NCBI GenBank assembly: GCA_009782605.1
Contig: WRIR01000008.1
Span: 21,934-85,933 of the forward strand
DNA length: 64,000 nt
From: Eggerthellaceae bacterium
Lineage (GTDB): Bacteria; Actinomycetota; Coriobacteriia; Coriobacteriales; Eggerthellaceae
Reading direction: 5' to 3'
Below the pieces are notes generated by a model. It was given only the letters and a program-made list of their open reading frames with translations. It was not told the origin of the DNA and ran no database searches. The translations under genes were made by a program, and so were the position numbers. Below, piece by piece: positions 1 through 9,666 of the stretch. Each line of letters begins with the position of its first letter. Position 1 is the first letter of the stretch.

Positions 1-679
<679 letters not shown>

Positions 680-890
680 TCATTTTTTCATATATCCATC
701 GGGAATGGGCAGACCGGGCAGACCGGCGGAGGGCCCAGGCGGGCCGACGGGCCGGGCGGATGGGCGGAACGGCGGGCGGGCGGGCTCCGGGCTCCGGTGG
801 CAGCAGCTCCGCACCTGCCGCCGCCCGTTTGTGTTCCCTGTGTGCTTTGCTTGCAATGCGAAACGGAGATGCTATCATGGGCAGCGTTGT

Positions 891-917
891 TTAGCACTCA
901 CAATCATTGAGTGCTAG
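891..917 (+). promoter_or_regulatory. CIRCE element (HrcA operator) upstream of groESL
   Basis: TTAGCACTC-N9-GAGTGCTAG, a near-canonical CIRCE inverted repeat. Confidence 0.95.
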
Positions 918-1040
918 CACTCCGCCCGCACGAGTGGCTGTTGAGTATTCGGCTTATGCGGGCGGCTATGTGGAATACGAAGGAATACCCGAGTGGACAA
1001 AGAAGCACGAAGCAGAGAAACACGAAAGGAAGGCACGACT

Positions 1041-1328
1041 ATGAACTTGAAACCATTGGGCGACCGCGTCATCGTCAAGCAGGACGAGGCCGAGACAACG
1101 ACAGCAGGCGGCCTGATCCTCGCGTCGGACGCCAAGGAGAAGCCGCAAACCGGCGTCGTCTTGGCAGTCGGCGAAGGCAAGCTGGACAAGGCCGGGAAGA
1201 ACCTCCCGATGCCGGTCAAGACAGGCGACAAGGTCATCTACGGCAAGTACGGCGGAACCGAGATCACGGTCGACGGCGAGGATGTCCTGATCCTGCGCGC
1301 CGACGACATCTACGCGGTCTTCGCATAA
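1041..1328 (+). CDS. groES: co-chaperonin GroES
   Basis: MNLKPLGDRVIVKQDEAETTTAGGLILASDAKEKPQTG; the internal ATG at 1041 with an upstream AAGG purine stretch is preferred over the ORF start at 993. Confidence 0.97.
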   Translation: MNLKPLGDRVIVKQDEAETTTAGGLILASDAKEKPQTGVVLAVGEGKLDKAGKNLPMPVKTGDKVIYGKYGGTEITVDGEDVLILRADDIYAVFA

Positions 1329-1459
1329 CCGCCCGCCCGCCCCGCGTGCGCGCGTGCGCCCCCATGGCGGCCGTGCCGCCCCGCGCAACCGCCGCCCGCC
1401 CGCCCCGCGTGCGCCCGCACGCCCACAAGGAGAAGACAGAAGAAAGAAAGGCTTGAACT

Positions 1460-3088
1460 ATGGCAAAAGACATCACATTCGAGGTAAGCGCCCGCACCGC
1501 CCTGGCTGCCGGCGTGAACAAGCTGGCCGAGGCCGTCAAGGTGACGCTCGGCCCCAAGGGCCGCTACGTCGCGCTTGAGAAAAGCTACGGCGCCCCGGTC
1601 ATCACCAACGACGGCGTGACCGTCGCAAAGGAAGTCGAGCTTGAAGACCCGATCGAGAACATGGGCGCCCAGCTCGTCCGCGAGGCCGCGGTCAAGACCA
1701 ACGACGTCGCCGGCGACGGCACCACGACCGCGACCCTCCTGGCAGACGTCATCGTGGCCGAGGGCCTGCGCAACGTCACAGCAGGCGCCGACGCCCTGGG
1801 CATCCGCCGTGGCATCCAGAAGGCGACCGACGCCGTCGTCGAGGAGATCAGGAAGAACGCCATCTCGATTTCGGGCAAGGACCAGATAGCGACGGTCGGC
1901 ACCATTTCCGCAGGCGATTCCGAGATAGGCGAGAAGATTGCCGAGGCCATGGACGCCGTCGGCAACGAGGGCGCCATCTCCGTCGAGGAAAGCCAGACCT
2001 TCGGCCTGGACATCGAGATCGTGGAGGGCATGCAGTACGACCGGGGTTATGTGTCCATGTACATGGCAACCGACATGGAACGCATGGAAGCCGTGCTCAA
2101 GGACCCCTACATCCTGCTCACCGACCAGAAGGTGTCCAACATCCAGGACTTCGTCCCGCTGCTCGAAGAGGTCATGAAGAGCGGGCGTCCCCTGCTCTTG
2201 GTTGCCGAGGACATCGAGGGCGAGGCGCTTGCCACCATCCTGCTGAACAAGCTGCGCGGCACCTTCAACTGCGTCGGCATCAAGGCGCCCGGCTTCGGCG
2301 ACCGCCGCAAGCGCATCCTTGAGGACATCGCCGCGGTGACCGGCGCCCAGGTCATCGACAAGGACTTCGGCATGACCATGGCCGACGCGACCATCGAGAT
2401 GCTCGGCCACGCGAAGACCGTGAAGGTCACGAAAGACACCTCGCTCATCGTTGACGGCTCTGGCGACAAGAAGGCTATCGAGGACCGCATCGCCATGATC
2501 AAGAACGAGATCGACAACACCGACTCCGACTTCGACCGCGAGAAGCTGCAGGAGCGCCTTGCCAAGCTCTCGGGCGGCGTCGCCGTCCTCAAGGTCGGCG
2601 CGGCGACCGAGTCCGAGCTCAAGGAAAAGAAGAGCCGCATCGAAGACGCCCTCCAGGCGACCCGCGCCGCGGTCGAGGAAGGCATCGTTGCCGGCGGCGG
2701 CGTCGCCTTCGTCAACGCGATGCCCGCGCTCGACAAGCTGAAAGCCGCCGACAAGGACGAGCAGGTCGGCATCGACATCATCCGCAAGGCGCTTGAGGCC
2801 CCGATGCGCATTATCGCGCAGAACGCCGGCTTCGAGGGGAGCGTCGTGGTCGAGAAGGTCAAGGGCCTTGCCGCCGGCGAGGGCCTGAACTCAGCGACCG
2901 GCGAGTACGGCGACCTGGTCAAGATGGGCGTCAACGACCCCTTCAAGGTCACCCGCACCGCCCTGCAGTCCGCCGCGAGCGTGGCCGCGCTCATCCTCAT
3001 CACCGAGGCCACCATCACCGAGATACCGAAGGAAGGCCCCGACCTGTCCGCACTCGCCGGTGCCGGCGGCGGCATGGGGATGATGTAG
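1460..3088 (+). CDS. groEL: chaperonin GroEL
   Basis: 542 aa with GroEL motifs and a GGGMGMM C-terminus. Confidence 0.99.
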   Translation: MAKDITFEVSARTALAAGVNKLAEAVKVTLGPKGRYVALEKSYGAPVITNDGVTVAKEVELEDPIENMGAQLVREAAVKTNDVAGDGTTTATLLADVIVAEGLRNVTAGADALGIRRGIQKATDAVVEEIRKNAISISGKDQIATVGTISAGDSEIGEKIAEAMDAVGNEGAISVEESQTFGLDIEIVEGMQYDRGYVSMYMATDMERMEAVLKDPYILLTDQKVSNIQDFVPLLEEVMKSGRPLLLVAEDIEGEALATILLNKLRGTFNCVGIKAPGFGDRRKRILEDIAAVTGAQVIDKDFGMTMADATIEMLGHAKTVKVTKDTSLIVDGSGDKKAIEDRIAMIKNEIDNTDSDFDREKLQERLAKLSGGVAVLKVGAATESELKEKKSRIEDALQATRAAVEEGIVAGGGVAFVNAMPALDKLKAADKDEQVGIDIIRKALEAPMRIIAQNAGFEGSVVVEKVKGLAAGEGLNSATGEYGDLVKMGVNDPFKVTRTALQSAASVAALILITEATITEIPKEGPDLSALAGAGGGMGMM

Positions 3089-3195
3089 CAAACCTGCCGG
3101 GAGGCGCCCTCCGGGCACACCCACAGGGCGCTTGCGGCTCTATGCGGCAGCCCCTTGTGCGGGTAAGGCCCTCTGCGGCAGCCCCTCTGCCTGAG

Positions 3196-3234
3196 AAGAG
3201 CCGTGCGAACCCTGTTTCGCACGGCTCTTTTATT
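3196..3234 (+). terminator. intrinsic terminator after groEL
   Basis: AAGAGCCGTGCGAA / TTCGCACGGCTCTT stem followed by TTATTTG. Confidence 0.85.
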
Positions 3235-3271
3235 TGTCCGGGAAAGTTCGGTGTGTCAGGGACTGTGCCGG

Positions 3272-3302
3272 GAGGTTGAGGGTCATAATGACCCTCAACC
3301 TC
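3272..3302. repeat. 31-bp perfect palindrome between the convergent groEL and nadE genes
   Basis: GAGGTTGAGGGTCAT-A-ATGACCCTCAACCTC. Confidence 0.9.
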
Positions 3303-3388
3303 GTTGACCTGCGACTTTGCAAGATTTCTTGTTCAGGGTAAGTGAAAAGTATCAGGTTATGTGTTCCCGCAACACCCGCGCGACACCC

Positions 3389-4198
3389 TTACTTCGGCAC
3401 CTCGGGGGATGGCGGGATGAGAGTGTGCTTGAAAGCGTTGGCCTTTACGAGGGCGGCGATGCGCTGCACTTCTTCTTCAGCGTGGCCCTGGGCGCACAGC
3501 TCTTCGACCCCCTGCCCGTCCTCGACCAAGGCCTTGAGGATGCGGTCGAGGGCGGGGTAGGCCATGCCGAGGCCTTCCTCGTCCGTCTGGCCTGGGGAAA
3601 GCTCGGCACTCGGTGCCTTCTCGATGGTGGCCTGCGGGATCAGGAGGGGGTGCCCCTGGGCTTCCTCGGCGGCATTGCGCCACCGGGCCAGCTCGTAGAC
3701 CTGCGTCTTGTACAGCCCCCCGAGGGGCGCGAAGGCACCTGCCATGTCGCCGTACAGCGTGCTGTAGCCCACCAGGGACTCGCTTTTGTTGCCCGTGTTC
3801 ACCAGCAGCCACCCGTGCGTGTTCGACAGGGCCATCAGGCAGACCATGCGGCAGCGGGCCTGGGTGTTCTCGGCGGCCACGCCCTCTACCGTCTGGCCGG
3901 CGTCGGCGAAGGCCTGCCTGAAGGCCTCGAAGGGCCCGACAATGGGAATGGTCAGGGTGCGTATGCCGAGGTTTTCGGCGAGCTCTTGGGCGTCGCGCAG
4001 GGCATGGCCGCTTGAGTAGGGGCCGGGGAGCATGACGCCGTGCACCGCATCGGCTCCGAGGGCGTCGACGCAGGCGACCGCGGCCAGCGCCGAGTCGATA
4101 CCGCCGGAAAGCCCGATGACGACCTCGGAAAAGCCCGCCTGCCCGACATAGCCCTCAAGGCCCTGCACACAGGCCTGCCAGGTTGCTTCGTTCTCCAT
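3389..4198 (-). CDS. nadE: NH3-dependent NAD+ synthetase-like protein
   Basis: SGGIDSALAAVACVDALGADAVHGVMLPGPYSSGHALRDA and NKSESLVGYSTLYGDMAGAFAPLGGLYKTQVYELARW. Confidence 0.9.
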   Translation of the reverse strand: MENEATWQACVQGLEGYVGQAGFSEVVIGLSGGIDSALAAVACVDALGADAVHGVMLPGPYSSGHALRDAQELAENLGIRTLTIPIVGPFEAFRQAFADAGQTVEGVAAENTQARCRMVCLMALSNTHGWLLVNTGNKSESLVGYSTLYGDMAGAFAPLGGLYKTQVYELARWRNAAEEAQGHPLLIPQATIEKAPSAELSPGQTDEEGLGMAYPALDRILKALVEDGQGVEELCAQGHAEEEVQRIAALVKANAFKHTLIPPSPEVPK

Positions 4199-4224
4199 GG
4201 GCTTTCCTTTCTCGTAAGCGTGAC

Positions 4225-4328
4225 AGGGGGATGGTACGTTTTCCACGTTTTTAGAAGTTGATAGACTAGTGGAGGTATATCAAAAGACAGTAAAACACAA
4301 TAAACGTAAGAAAACGTACCATCCCCCT
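4225..4328. repeat. intergenic inverted repeat with 19-bp perfect outer arms
   Basis: AGGGGGATGGTACGTTTTC (4225-4243) and GAAAACGTACCATCCCCCT (4310-4328). Confidence 0.85.
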
Positions 4329-4350
4329 TTCATGCCGTCCCCTGTTGCGG

Positions 4351-5004
4351 TCATATCGCGCGGATGCGGTCGGCGAGCCATTGCGCCCATGCGTCGATGC
4401 CAGTGCCCTTGGTGGCAGATATCGGGAATATCGGCGCCGTGGGGTTGAGCTGCTTGACCGCGGCTCGGAAGGCGCCGTCGTCGAAGTCGAAGACCGGCAT
4501 GGTGTCGACCTTGTTCAGGATCACCGCTTCCGACACCTGGAAGACCCCGGGGTATTTCAGGGGCTTGTCGTCGCCCTCCGGGACGCTGAGGATCATGGCC
4601 TTCGCGTGCTCGCCCAGGTCGAAGTCTGTCGGGCAGACGAGGTTGCCCACGTTCTCGATGATGATGAGGTCAAGCCGCTCAAGGTCGAGCACGTCGACGG
4701 CGCGGCGTATCATCTCGCTTTCCAGGTGGCAGGCGCCCCCCGTGTTGATCTGTACTGCGGCGATACCTTGGGCCTTGATCCTTTCGGCATCGACGCTCGA
4801 CGCGATGTCGCCCTCGATGACCGCGATGTTGAACTCGTCGCGCAGGGCGTCGATGGTGGCGAGGATCGTCGAGGTCTTGCCGGAGCCGGGGCTCGCCATG
4901 ATGTCGAGGACGAAGACCCGGTGGTGCGCGAACAGCTCCCGGTTGCCCCGGGCAATCTTCTCGTTCTTGTCGAGTATGGGCCGCTTCAAGTCGATCTGGG
5001 TCAT
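4351..5004 (-). CDS. hypB: hydrogenase nickel incorporation GTPase HypB
   Basis: ASPGSGKTS P-loop, INTGGACHLE, IENVGNLVCPTDFDLGE, LNKVD. Confidence 0.97.
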   Translation of the reverse strand: MTQIDLKRPILDKNEKIARGNRELFAHHRVFVLDIMASPGSGKTSTILATIDALRDEFNIAVIEGDIASSVDAERIKAQGIAAVQINTGGACHLESEMIRRAVDVLDLERLDLIIIENVGNLVCPTDFDLGEHAKAMILSVPEGDDKPLKYPGVFQVSEAVILNKVDTMPVFDFDDGAFRAAVKQLNPTAPIFPISATKGTGIDAWAQWLADRIRAI

Positions 5005-5435
5005 GCGCCTGGCTTCTTTCTGGTCTCGTTTTCCTTGCCGCCGTCGGGCGGGGGACCAGCGGACGAGGGCCCGGCGGGCGGGGCGTCGTCAGGGATGTCC
5101 ACCTCGATGGAGTCGATCCACATGCCGCGCCCGGCCACCAGCTCAGTGGCAAAGCTCCCGCATTCCGGGCACAGCAGGGAGAAGCGGTCGTGCCCATAGG
5201 TCGCGCCGCATTCCAGGCACCGGCTTTTCGGCTGGACCATGGTGATCTCCAGCGCCGCGCCCTCGGACAGGCTCCCTTCGGACAGGGCCTCGAAGGCGAA
5301 GCGCAGGGCATCCTCTATGGCCTCGGTCATGACGCCGATGGAAAGGCTTATACTCAAGACCCTTTCGGCACCGGCCTCGTGCGCAGAGGCGTTCACGGTC
5401 TCCAAGACGCCGGTCATTATGCCTAGTTCATGCAC
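5001..5435 (-). CDS. hypA: hydrogenase maturation nickel metallochaperone HypA
   Basis: MHELGIMTGVLE start and a CxxC...CPEC zinc site; overlaps hypB by 4 nt. Confidence 0.95.
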   Translation of the reverse strand: MHELGIMTGVLETVNASAHEAGAERVLSISLSIGVMTEAIEDALRFAFEALSEGSLSEGAALEITMVQPKSRCLECGATYGHDRFSLLCPECGSFATELVAGRGMWIDSIEVDIPDDAPPAGPSSAGPPPDGGKENETRKKPGA

Positions 5436-5485
5436 GTCAGCACACCTTTTGCTACTCGTTGCCTCCTGGGCTGCAGGACGAAGGG

Positions 5486-5528
5486 CAGCTCCTGTGTCCC
5501 ACTGCAGGGTTGCGGAACACAGGAGCTG
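5486..5528. repeat. intergenic hairpin with 12-bp perfect arms
   Basis: CAGCTCCTGTGT / ACACAGGAGCTG. Confidence 0.8.
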
Positions 5529-5623
5529 CTCGCCGTCCCGTGTGACAGAATGGCGGTACAGCTTTCACGCTTTCCTGTGACGGGGTGCGGCAAGCCGTAG
5601 CGCCCCCTGTCACGCTTCCCCCG

Positions 5624-6469
5624 TCACGCTTTGAGCGCCTTCTTCTTCGCGGCCTTTTCGGCAGCCCATTCCTGCTCCCATTTCTCGTCCTCGGCTTTTT
5701 TCGCCTCATATTCGGCGGTCTGCTTCTTGATGCGGTTCCCGAGCGCGATGCGGGCAACCAGAAGGCTCGCCTCGTAGAGTGCCAGCATGGCCGCGAACAT
5801 GAGCAGCATGGTGACCGGCGAGGCGTCGGGGGTGACCATCGCCGAAATGACCATGAGGGTGATGTAGACCGTGCGCCAGTTCGAGCGGAGCTTCTTGTAG
5901 GGAATCACGTCGAAGATGACCAGGTAGAAGATGATAAGCGGCAGCTCGAAGGCGATTCCGAAGCCGATCTCGAACTTGATGATGAGGTTGATCCACTGTT
6001 TCGCCTCCGGAAGGATGGCCGCAAGACCGCCCGCCTGGTCGGTCATCCACTCAAAGGCCGGGTTCAGGATGACGAGGTAGCAGAACACGGTGCCGACGAT
6101 GAAGAGGGCAACCCCGGCCGCGAAGGTCGGGATGAACCACTTGCGCTCGTTCGGCTTCAAAGCCGGCAGGAAGAACGCGAGTATCTGCCAGAGGATGACC
6201 GGCATACAGGCAATCAGGGAGATCCAAAAGGAAATGAAGAAACGCAGGGCGAAGGCGTCGAATGCGCCGAACACGACTAAGCCTGCCGCTCCGTCCTCGG
6301 TGTGGGGCATGAATTCCAGCACGGGCTCTAAGAGGAACTGGGCGGCGATCGGAGTCGCAAGGTAGAAGACGAATACCGCTATGACCAGGCTCGCGAGGAT
6401 ACGTACCACGCGCATGCGCAGTTCTCCCAGGTGGTCGAAGAGGGGCATCCGTGCGGGACCGACAGGCAT
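5624..6469 (-). CDS. tatC: twin-arginine translocase subunit TatC
   Basis: MPLFDHLGELRMRVVRIL start and the multi-TM TatC pattern. Confidence 0.95.
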   Translation of the reverse strand: MPVGPARMPLFDHLGELRMRVVRILASLVIAVFVFYLATPIAAQFLLEPVLEFMPHTEDGAAGLVVFGAFDAFALRFFISFWISLIACMPVILWQILAFFLPALKPNERKWFIPTFAAGVALFIVGTVFCYLVILNPAFEWMTDQAGGLAAILPEAKQWINLIIKFEIGFGIAFELPLIIFYLVIFDVIPYKKLRSNWRTVYITLMVISAMVTPDASPVTMLLMFAAMLALYEASLLVARIALGNRIKKQTAEYEAKKAEDEKWEQEWAAEKAAKKKALKA

Positions 6470-6472
6470 GGC

Positions 6473-7153
6473 TCACTCCCCCTTCGCTTGTGTCGCGGCG
6501 GGCTTGCTTGTTGCGGGCTTGTCGGCGGCGGCAGGCTTTGCAGCTGCCGGAGCCGTGCCCTTCGTGGCCGCCTTTGTCGCAGGTTTATTGCCGTAGAGCT
6601 CTTCGGCCGAAGGCTTCGGCTTGCTCTCCGCAGGTTTGCTGGCCGCAGCAGCCGACTTGCTGGCTACCGCAGGCTTGTTCGCAGCGGACTTACTCGCAAC
6701 AGCAGCTGCAGAGGCGGCTGCAGGCGTGCCTGCGACGGGCTTTGCTGCCTCGACCTTGTCTGCGGCGGCAAGCCTTTTTTCCTCGGCTGCTTTTTTCGCG
6801 GCACGTTCCTTGTCGTATTTTGCCTTGCGCTCAGAGAAGCTCTCTGCCTTCTCCGGAAGCTTCTTTGATGCGCCGGACTTGTCGGACTTGTCGGACTTGT
6901 CGGACTCTCCGAGCTTGGCAAGCACTTCGAGGGGGTTCTTGAAAGGCTCGTCAGAGGTCGGGTCGTACACCTCGGTCTTGAGAACCTTGCTCATTTCCTC
7001 TTGAGCGCTCTTGAACTTGTTGATTGCCTGCGCCACAGTCTTCGCAATGGCAGGCAGCTTATCGGGCCCGAAAATAAGGAACCCGAAAAGCATAATGAGG
7101 AAGAACTCGAATCCGCCAATACCGAACAAAGGAGCACCCCTTATACCGCTCAT
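6473..7153 (-). CDS. TatA/TatB family translocase protein with a long Ala/Lys/Pro-rich C-terminal extension
   Basis: FGIGGFEFFLIMLFGFLIFGPDKLPAIAKTVAQAINKFKSAQEEM; adjacent to tatC. Confidence 0.9.
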   Translation of the reverse strand: MSGIRGAPLFGIGGFEFFLIMLFGFLIFGPDKLPAIAKTVAQAINKFKSAQEEMSKVLKTEVYDPTSDEPFKNPLEVLAKLGESDKSDKSDKSGASKKLPEKAESFSERKAKYDKERAAKKAAEEKRLAAADKVEAAKPVAGTPAAASAAAVASKSAANKPAVASKSAAAASKPAESKPKPSAEELYGNKPATKAATKGTAPAAAKPAAADKPATSKPAATQAKGE

Positions 7154-7317
7154 CGTGCGAGGGCACCTCCATGCCCCTGCGCTCAATCTGTCTACAACCC
7201 TACCATCTTAGCACAAAAACAACCGCATGCAGAGCAAAAGCGCACAGCAGCGGCGCTTTGCGGCACCGACCCCCGCTTTTTGGGCAATTGCAGTACCCGT
7301 TTCACAGAATTACAGCA

Positions 7318-7466
7318 GTTATCGTATCAAAATCGAACTTGTGTATGGAATTTGGGCGTGAGCGCGCATAAATTCACGTCAAAACGCCATTTTAGCGTGA
7401 ATATTCGCCACCTTCCGTGAAAAAAGGCACGAAATCCGTACACAAGTTCGATTTTGATACGATAAC
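7318..7466. repeat. 149-bp intergenic element with about 36-bp terminal inverted repeats
   Basis: GTTATCGTATCAAAATCGAACTTGTGTATGGAATTT (7318-7353) versus its near-exact reverse complement at 7431-7466. Confidence 0.9.
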
Positions 7467-7567
7467 TCGGAAAATCTTGCAGGTGTGGGTGCAGGGGAAG
7501 CGGTACAGTCCTCTGGGCCCGAGGCGGCGCAGCCCTCCATGCCCGGGGTGGCGCGCCCACGCAGGCT

Positions 7568-7610
7568 GTTGTGGAAATCAAATCAACCCTGGCGGTTTGA
7601 TTCCCACAAC
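7568..7610. repeat. intergenic inverted repeat
   Basis: GTTGTGGAAATCAAA...GGTTTGATTCCCACAAC. Confidence 0.8.
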
Positions 7611-7667
7611 CGCGCACAGCAGGATGGGGGGCGGGGATGTCACGTGACAGTTTTTAACCCCTCCCAA

Positions 7668-7756
7668 GTCCACACCAGTCAGCGTACATGTCGCATGGAT
7701 CTGCTGGTGTGACAACTTATACGGCCCCGTGTCACACAGGTCCACACCAGTCAGCG
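7668..7756. repeat. 17-bp direct repeat pair bracketing small hairpins
   Basis: GTCCACACCAGTCAGCG at 7668-7684 and 7740-7756; internal CACACCAG/CTGGTGTG stem. Confidence 0.8.
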
Positions 7757-7763
7757 AGGGTTT

Positions 7764-7852
7764 CTGTGGTGCCCGGGATTGCCCCGTTGCGCGGCTGAGC
7801 GTACTAAGGTACGCGAAGGCAAGCGTAAAAGGGGCAAGACCGGGTGCCACAG
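7764..7852. repeat. 89-bp intergenic inverted repeat with a nested internal hairpin
   Basis: CTGTGGTGCCCGGGATTGCCCC / GGGGCAAGACCGGGTGCCACAG; inner GCGTAC-TAAG-GTACGC. Confidence 0.85.
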
Positions 7853-7854
7853 GA

Positions 7855-7950
7855 AGCCGCAGCGTCGGGCAGTTACGTCGGCTGGCAAGCCGGCGTAACC
7901 CAAAAGCCGCAGCGTCGGGCAGTTACGTCGGCTGGCAAGCCGGCGTAACC
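7855..7950. repeat. two tandem copies (50-bp period) of a hairpin repeat
   Basis: AGCCGCAGCGTCGGGCAGTTACGTCGGCTGGCAAGCCGGCGTAACC twice; each contains GTTACGTCGGC/GCCGGCGTAAC arms. Confidence 0.9.
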
Positions 7951-7951
7951 A

Positions 7952-8161
7952 TCAGTTCCCGGTCATTACCATGATGGCCATAGTGGGGATGGCGAGGGCG
8001 AGCACGAGGATCACGCAGACGACGATGGTCACGATCCTCCTGGTCCGCAGGGACTTTTCCTTGTCCGCTTGTGCGCGCACCTCACGCTCCTGCGCCGCGC
8101 GGATCCGCTCGCTCTTCTGTTTTGCAGTAAGCTTTTGCTGCTTTTGTTTTTTCGCTCCCAT
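7952..8161 (-). CDS. small hypothetical membrane protein (charged N-terminus plus one TM helix)
   Basis: 69 aa, MGAKKQKQQKLTAKQKSERIRAAQ...VTIVVCVILVLALAIPTMAIMVMTGN; downstream of the amidohydrolase on the same strand. Confidence 0.65.
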   Translation of the reverse strand: MGAKKQKQQKLTAKQKSERIRAAQEREVRAQADKEKSLRTRRIVTIVVCVILVLALAIPTMAIMVMTGN

Positions 8162-8176
8162 GGGCCTTCCTAGTTT

Positions 8177-9535
8177 CTATTTCCCGAGCTTTTCCCTGAT
8201 CTTGATGACACGGGCGGCGTTTTTCGCGACTTCGACATCAGCGTACCACTGGCCCCTCTCGTACAGGACGGCTCCGTCGACCATATTCATGAGGACATCG
8301 GCGGCGGCACAGGTGTTGACGACGGCTGACACCGGGTCGGTCATCGGCTTTTGGTGGGACCCCGACAGGTCGACCGCGATGAGGTCGGCCCGCTTCCCTA
8401 TCTCAAGCGAACCTATCTTTTCCTCAAGGTGCAGTGCGCGGGCACCCCCGATGGTCGCCATTTCGAGCATGGTCGCACAGTCGAGGAACTGCCCGACGTT
8501 GACGGCGCGCTGCACCAGCATGCCGATGCGCATCTCGAACAGCATGTCGGTCGAGTCCACCGCCACCGGTGAGTCGGTGCCCAGCCCCATGCGCAGCTTC
8601 GCGCGCAGAAGCTCGTTCATCGGCGCGACCCCCATGCCCAGCTGGGCGTTGCAGCGGGGGCACAGGGCCACCGAGACGTCGTATTCCTTGAGCTTCTCGA
8701 TGTCCTCGTCGTCGATATGGACGCAATGGACGGCCATGACCTTCTCGGTCTCGAAGGCGCCCCAGTTCAGCGCGTAGCGGATCGGCGTCGTGCCGGTCGG
8801 CAGCCAGGGCGGCACCTCGACGAAGCCCCGGCGGTTGTCCATCTTGTGAACCGAGAGGACCGATGAGCCGTACTTGACGAAGTTGTATTCCTCGGCGCTG
8901 CCGGCGAGGTGCATGGCAACCGGCATGTTGCCGTTTTTCTGGGCGAACTCCGCAACCCGCCCCAGGATTGCCGGATGGCAGGCATAGAGCGCCGAAGGAG
9001 AGATGCCGATGGTGATGAGGGGGGAGGCGGACTCGTCCTGCCACCGGGCGATATCGGTGGTGGCCTGCTTCATGGCGTGGTTGACGCGGCGCTTGTCCAT
9101 GGCACCGACCTCGCGGTAGATGACGCTGCGCAGCCCCAGTTTCCGCGTCGCCCGGTGGACGGCGTTCGTCGAGGCGATGTCGGCAACGCAGGTAATCCCC
9201 GCAGACAGGGCCTCAAGGCCGCCAAACAGGGCTGAGTCGTAGCAGTCGGCATTGCTGAGCCGCCCGCTCTTTTCCACATACAGCATAAGCCAGGTGGGGT
9301 AGGGGACGTCGTGGACGATACCCCGCATCACCGTGCTCTCCAGGTGGGTATGCAAGTCGACCAAGCCCGGCATGAGGGCGGCCAGGCCGAAGTCCTTGAC
9401 CTCCTCCTTGGGGTAGCGGAGCTGGAGCATCTCCCGTTCCCCGATATCGCGGATCTCTCCGTCGCGGACGAGGATTGCGCCGTTTTGGATGGGGTTGGCC
9501 GTAATGGGCAGGATATGTTGGGCACACAGTAACAT
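8177..9535 (-). CDS. amidohydrolase family protein (MtaD/SsnA/TrzA-like deaminase)
   Basis: GLVDLHTHLEST, CVHIDDEDIEKL, LGTDSPVAVDSTDMLFEMR metal-binding motifs. Confidence 0.88.
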   Translation of the reverse strand: MLLCAQHILPITANPIQNGAILVRDGEIRDIGEREMLQLRYPKEEVKDFGLAALMPGLVDLHTHLESTVMRGIVHDVPYPTWLMLYVEKSGRLSNADCYDSALFGGLEALSAGITCVADIASTNAVHRATRKLGLRSVIYREVGAMDKRRVNHAMKQATTDIARWQDESASPLITIGISPSALYACHPAILGRVAEFAQKNGNMPVAMHLAGSAEEYNFVKYGSSVLSVHKMDNRRGFVEVPPWLPTGTTPIRYALNWGAFETEKVMAVHCVHIDDEDIEKLKEYDVSVALCPRCNAQLGMGVAPMNELLRAKLRMGLGTDSPVAVDSTDMLFEMRIGMLVQRAVNVGQFLDCATMLEMATIGGARALHLEEKIGSLEIGKRADLIAVDLSGSHQKPMTDPVSAVVNTCAAADVLMNMVDGAVLYERGQWYADVEVAKNAARVIKIREKLGK

Positions 9536-9666
9536 AAGACTCCCTTTCCTCGCTTTCGCGTTCCTCGCGTTTTCCGATGGCCTTCCATGATAGCACTACC
9601 GCAAGGCCGAGCCGTGGAAACACACATGCTATACTTTTCTCAAAGCATGGCCAGGGTGTGTCAAGG

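Noticed and set aside
7855-7950. CRISPR-like array
   Set aside because: Only two directly adjacent copies with no spacers and no cas genes; better described as a tandem hairpin repeat.
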